Part shown: piece after piece, positions 62,305 through 64,000 of the stretch
How the letters are laid out: each line of letters begins with the position of its first letter
How positions within the stretch are numbered: position 1 is the first letter of the stretch
NCBI GenBank assembly: GCA_029891385.1
Contig: CM057228.1
Span: forward strand, 23,556,809 to 23,620,808
DNA length: 64,000 nt
Source of the DNA: Erythroxylum novogranatense
Lineage: Eukaryota > Streptophyta > Magnoliopsida > Malpighiales > Erythroxylaceae
Direction of reading: 5' to 3'
The notes under the pieces: model-generated
What the model saw: only the letters and a program-made list of their open reading frames with translations
What the model was told of the DNA's origin: nothing
Databases searched by the model: none
Translations under genes and position numbers: made by a program

Positions 62305-64000
62305 TGTAACATCCCACCTTCAATTGGAAGGGTAGAATAGTAAATTGGCATAGGATGTGCTAGATTGGGATTTCATAGGACTGCTCATGCATAATAGGAT
62401 TGTTACATAGTCACAATTGTGCACATGAACTTACTGTACATGCATACATGACATTTCCGGTTTTCGTGCCTAAGGCAATTTTATTGGGATTAACATGATT
62501 TTTGGGTTTGGAAAATTATTCTGAGTGCGCCATAAATTGTTTTTTAATTTAAGGGATTTTCAGAAATTTTTTTGGAATTTTTCGGAGAAAATTTCCGGAC
62601 CAGAAAAATCGCCAAGGGGCGAACCGATTGATTTTAAGTATCGAAAATTTCTATCCAATGGCACTACAATATTGGGTATAATATTTTGGGATTTAAATTA
62701 GGGCCATTGGAGTGGATTGGGTTAATTGTTGATTAGGATTAATTGATTAAAGTTTATTAAGTTCATTACTTTGACTTTTCTTCTTTCATTTTGGACTAAT
62801 ATTATTTTGACACCTATCCTTCATTTAATGCTCACTTGCTTCCTCCCACGGTTTTGCCTTGTTAAATGAATGAAAAGAGAAAGTTGATAGTTTATTTCAT
62901 CCTCATCCGAAAGCATCTCCTCCCTTTTTGCTCTCTCCATCGATTTTTTTTTCTTCTCCTCCTTTTATTTAGCTAATTGTTGTCTTCCTCCTCCAACCTT
63001 AAGAGCCTTGCATGCATCCAAGCTACTTCTTTTTATGATGATGACCTTGTGTGAGGATTAGAAAGTAAAGAAAGTGGTGTAGTATTGAAGAGAGAAAAGC
63101 TTGAATTAGGTAAGTTGTATTGTTAAGCTTTAATTAAGGTTTAATTATGAATTTATGAATCATGGTAGTTAGAAACATTAAATGGGAGATATGGTATGTT
63201 TATTATGTTTATTGATGCCTTAAATTGATGGTAATTATTGCTTGAATTAACGGGTATAAGATTAGGGTTAGTTATGAATTGAAAGTAGGATGAGTGATGA
63301 ATGGTTTTAGCTTGATTGTAATTGCATTTTGATGATGAATTGTGCATAGGAATTGAGGAATTAATGCTGCCGACTTTTGTGTAAGTATACAAATAAACGT
63401 TGTGTTGAGTTTGTGGCTGAATTGGAGGTGTAAATGAAGGTATATTAATGTAGGTAAAGTGATAGAATGGAAGAGGATGAGATATAGATGAAATCTGGAA
63501 AATTTGGTGTTTAACCTAGTGAAATGTTTTGATCATAACTCATTGTGTAGGTGAGAAAATGAGGTGAGGTTTGTTCCCAATTAAACTTTGGGATGTTGGC
63601 TACATTTGTGTGTGAAATAGGTGTTGTCAAATTTTAACTTTAAAAGGTTGCAATATGGCTTGGAAAGTTACTGCTATTGACTGGAATGAATAGTACCCGA
63701 AACCATAACCTAGAGTTTTGCTAATTTTTTTCTAAATTAATTGATAAGGAATTAGGACAAATGGACTAAATGAAAGTTAAAGCCTATTAAGTTAGCTTTC
63801 CAATGCCACTGATTTTGAAATTTTTTGATATGTCTATTAGGAGTTATGGACTGATGATTGTTGGCTGTTTTTATGCATTGAATGAAACCTAGCTGGAATG
63901 TCAAATTTGGTGTACATTCAGATTAGGAGGAATTTTAGTAATTTTTGTGCATTGAATTGGTGTTGGAAATCTACTGAAGAGTTTTAGATGACACATTCAT
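62305..64000 (+). repeat. Element A 3' LTR, cut by the window edge
   Basis: Near-identical to 19669-21355; starts TGTAACATCCCACCTTC. Donor site AG|GTAAGT near 63108-63115 is conserved. The rest lies to the right of the window. Confidence 0.9.

Larger units (their letters stand above)
19669..64000 (+). mobile_element. Element A: LARD-like element, 3' end beyond the window
   Basis: The 5' LTR begins at 19669 (TGTAACATCCCACCCTC) directly after LINE sequence. The matching 3' LTR begins at 62305 with near-identical sequence, visible for 1.7 kb. The 5' LTR is in three pieces (19669-23095, 34608-34682, 58340-58666) because B and C inserted into it. The interior is 58667-62304. The left flank is TAAAT (19664-19668); the right flank cannot be seen. 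With its inserts removed, A would be an element of about 11 kb with no coding capacity. Confidence 0.88.

Overview
This window is nuclear plant DNA made almost entirely of long-terminal-repeat (LTR) retrotransposons nested inside one another, with one LINE fragment as the oldest visible substrate. I see no host gene, rRNA, tRNA or CRISPR array. Evidence for a plant is the initiator-Met tRNA primer-binding sites (TGGTATCAGAGC), the Copia gag-pol order, the Gypsy-type polypurine-tract context, and the depth of LTR nesting. It looks like silenced intergenic or pericentromeric heterochromatin of a large plant genome. The species cannot be named from the sequence.

Layout. (1) A LINE, seen only as 18779-19668, was hit on its left by element F (3' LTR 14873-18778; interior 12233-14872 plus 1-14; its 5' end is off the window). 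Element G (15-12232) later inserted into F. (2) The LINE was hit on its right by element A (5' LTR starts 19669; 3' LTR starts 62305 and runs off the window). The 5' LTR of A was split twice: by complete element B (23096-34607) and by solo LTR C (34683-58339, perfect 5-bp duplication TTAGT). (3) Copia element D (38309-57790, perfect duplication ATGAT) sits inside C. A second, related Copia element E (46702-56514) sits inside the 3' LTR of D. The order LINE > A > C > D > E is therefore five levels deep.

A, B, C and G form one superfamily of LARD-like elements: LTRs of about 4 kb starting TGTAACATCCCA or nearly so and ending TGTTACA, an iMet primer site, a 3.5-3.8 kb interior with no recognisable gag-pol, and a Gypsy-type polypurine tract. 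They would have to be mobilised in trans. D and E keep recognisable gag, protease, integrase, reverse transcriptase and RNase H remnants, all interrupted by frameshifts and stops.

Signals most worth a second look: (a) every LTR family has an AG|GTAAG-type donor after a pyrimidine-rich leader and a plausible downstream acceptor, predicting introns of about 1.1-3 kb inside the LTRs, or from LTR to gag in the Copia elements; (b) arrays of short palindromes, mostly with a GTCGAC core, occupy one slot of several Gypsy-type LTRs and recur in the Copia leaders at about 20-bp spacing; (c) the Copia leaders hold a series of small hairpins whose stems differ between D and E by compensating base changes; (d) the LARD LTRs share a five-unit degenerate repeat with nearly invariant spacing; (e) E carries a 139-bp inverted repeat; (f) paired LTRs differ by an odd error-like spectrum at CTG/CAG sites, suggesting consensus miscalls at CHG-methylated DNA, so some frame breaks may not be real.
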